5,691 bases of DNA, taken from Leucobacter sp. (GTDB taxonomy: Bacteria > Actinomycetota > Actinomycetes > Actinomycetales > Microbacteriaceae). Every line of letters starts with the position of its first letter. Position 1 is the stretch's first letter. The notes under the pieces are model-generated. The model made no database searches, was not told the DNA's origin, and was given only the letters and a program-made list of their open reading frames with translations. Positions 5,595 through 5,691 of this stretch are shown here, piece after piece. The stretch covers positions 1 through 5,691 of the forward strand of contig JAAZHL010000265.1 in NCBI GenBank assembly GCA_012510755.1. Reading direction: 5' to 3'. The position numbers and the translations under genes are program-made.

Positions 5595-5691
5595 ATGAAC
5601 ACCCCACGCAGCGCCCTCGCCCCCGATCAGCCGAAAGCACCCTCCCCGCACCGAGACAAAAGCCGCAGACGAGCACGAGTGCGAACCGCAC
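5595..5691 (+). CDS. 5' end of an unidentified, probably Zur-controlled gene
   Basis: ATG 5595 opens a frame that runs off the right edge after 32 codons. A purine stretch AAGAGAGG (5575-5582), 12 bases upstream, may serve as its ribosome site. The peptide is rich in Pro, Arg and Ala (MNTPRSALAPDQ), with the cluster RRRARVR at residues 24-30, as found just before a first membrane segment or signal peptide core. That pattern and the upstream Zur-like box would suit a metal or metallophore ABC transporter permease, or an exported metal-binding protein, but the part that would identify it is outside the window. The same frame is open back to 5466, with a TTG at 5478, so a longer N-terminus is possible though its start would overlap the operator. 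Confidence 0.5.
   Translation, partial: MNTPRSALAPDQPKAPSPHRDKSRRRARVRTA

Noticed and set aside
5419..5691. Minus-strand open frame entering from the right edge (90 residues).
   Set aside because: It runs through the Zur-like operator, has Cys/Arg-rich unfamiliar composition and matches no known family; it opposes the better-supported plus-strand start at 5595.

Overview
The window looks like chromosomal DNA from a high-GC actinobacterium, most likely Microbacteriaceae or close kin. This rests on strong G/C bias at third codon positions, GTG starts, a probably leaderless gene, a eukaryotic-type (long) IlvE, a short-form actinobacterial LeuB and a divergent actinobacterial-style Zur box. The genus call is inference from remembered protein style, not from a search.

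Layout, from right to left along the minus strand: a class B flavin monooxygenase-like gene (5251 to 4094); a 101-bp gap with a direct repeat and a -35-like element; then a co-directional run of leuB (3992 to 2898), ilvE (2852 to 1764), a fumarylacetoacetate hydrolase family gene (1667 to 870) and the 5' two thirds of rlmN (821 to beyond base 1). Gaps in this run are 45, 96 and 48 bp. leuB and ilvE act in the same pathway, oxidative decarboxylation of 3-isopropylmalate and then the final transamination to leucine, so a shared transcript makes sense. The FAH-family enzyme probably hydrolyses or decarboxylates an acylpyruvate or oxaloacetate-like keto acid. RlmN is a housekeeping rRNA/tRNA methylase.

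At the right end, 5252-5594 is a non-coding divergent region. It holds a 12-bp perfect palindrome and a 25-bp, 10-of-12-pair palindrome that fits a Zur (Fur-family) operator. The first 32 codons of a plus-strand gene begin at 5595.

The most unusual observations are two apparent lesions in adjacent leucine genes. The active-site lysine of IlvE is replaced by asparagine (N198) in an otherwise intact protein. leuB has a good Shine-Dalgarno sequence but no ATG, GTG or TTG at the expected distance; the codons there are ATC and AGG, each one base from ATG. Either this strain has a decaying or rewired branched-chain amino acid pathway, or the assembly has base errors here. I see no CRISPR array, insertion sequence, tRNA or phage gene, and no clearly new multi-gene system.
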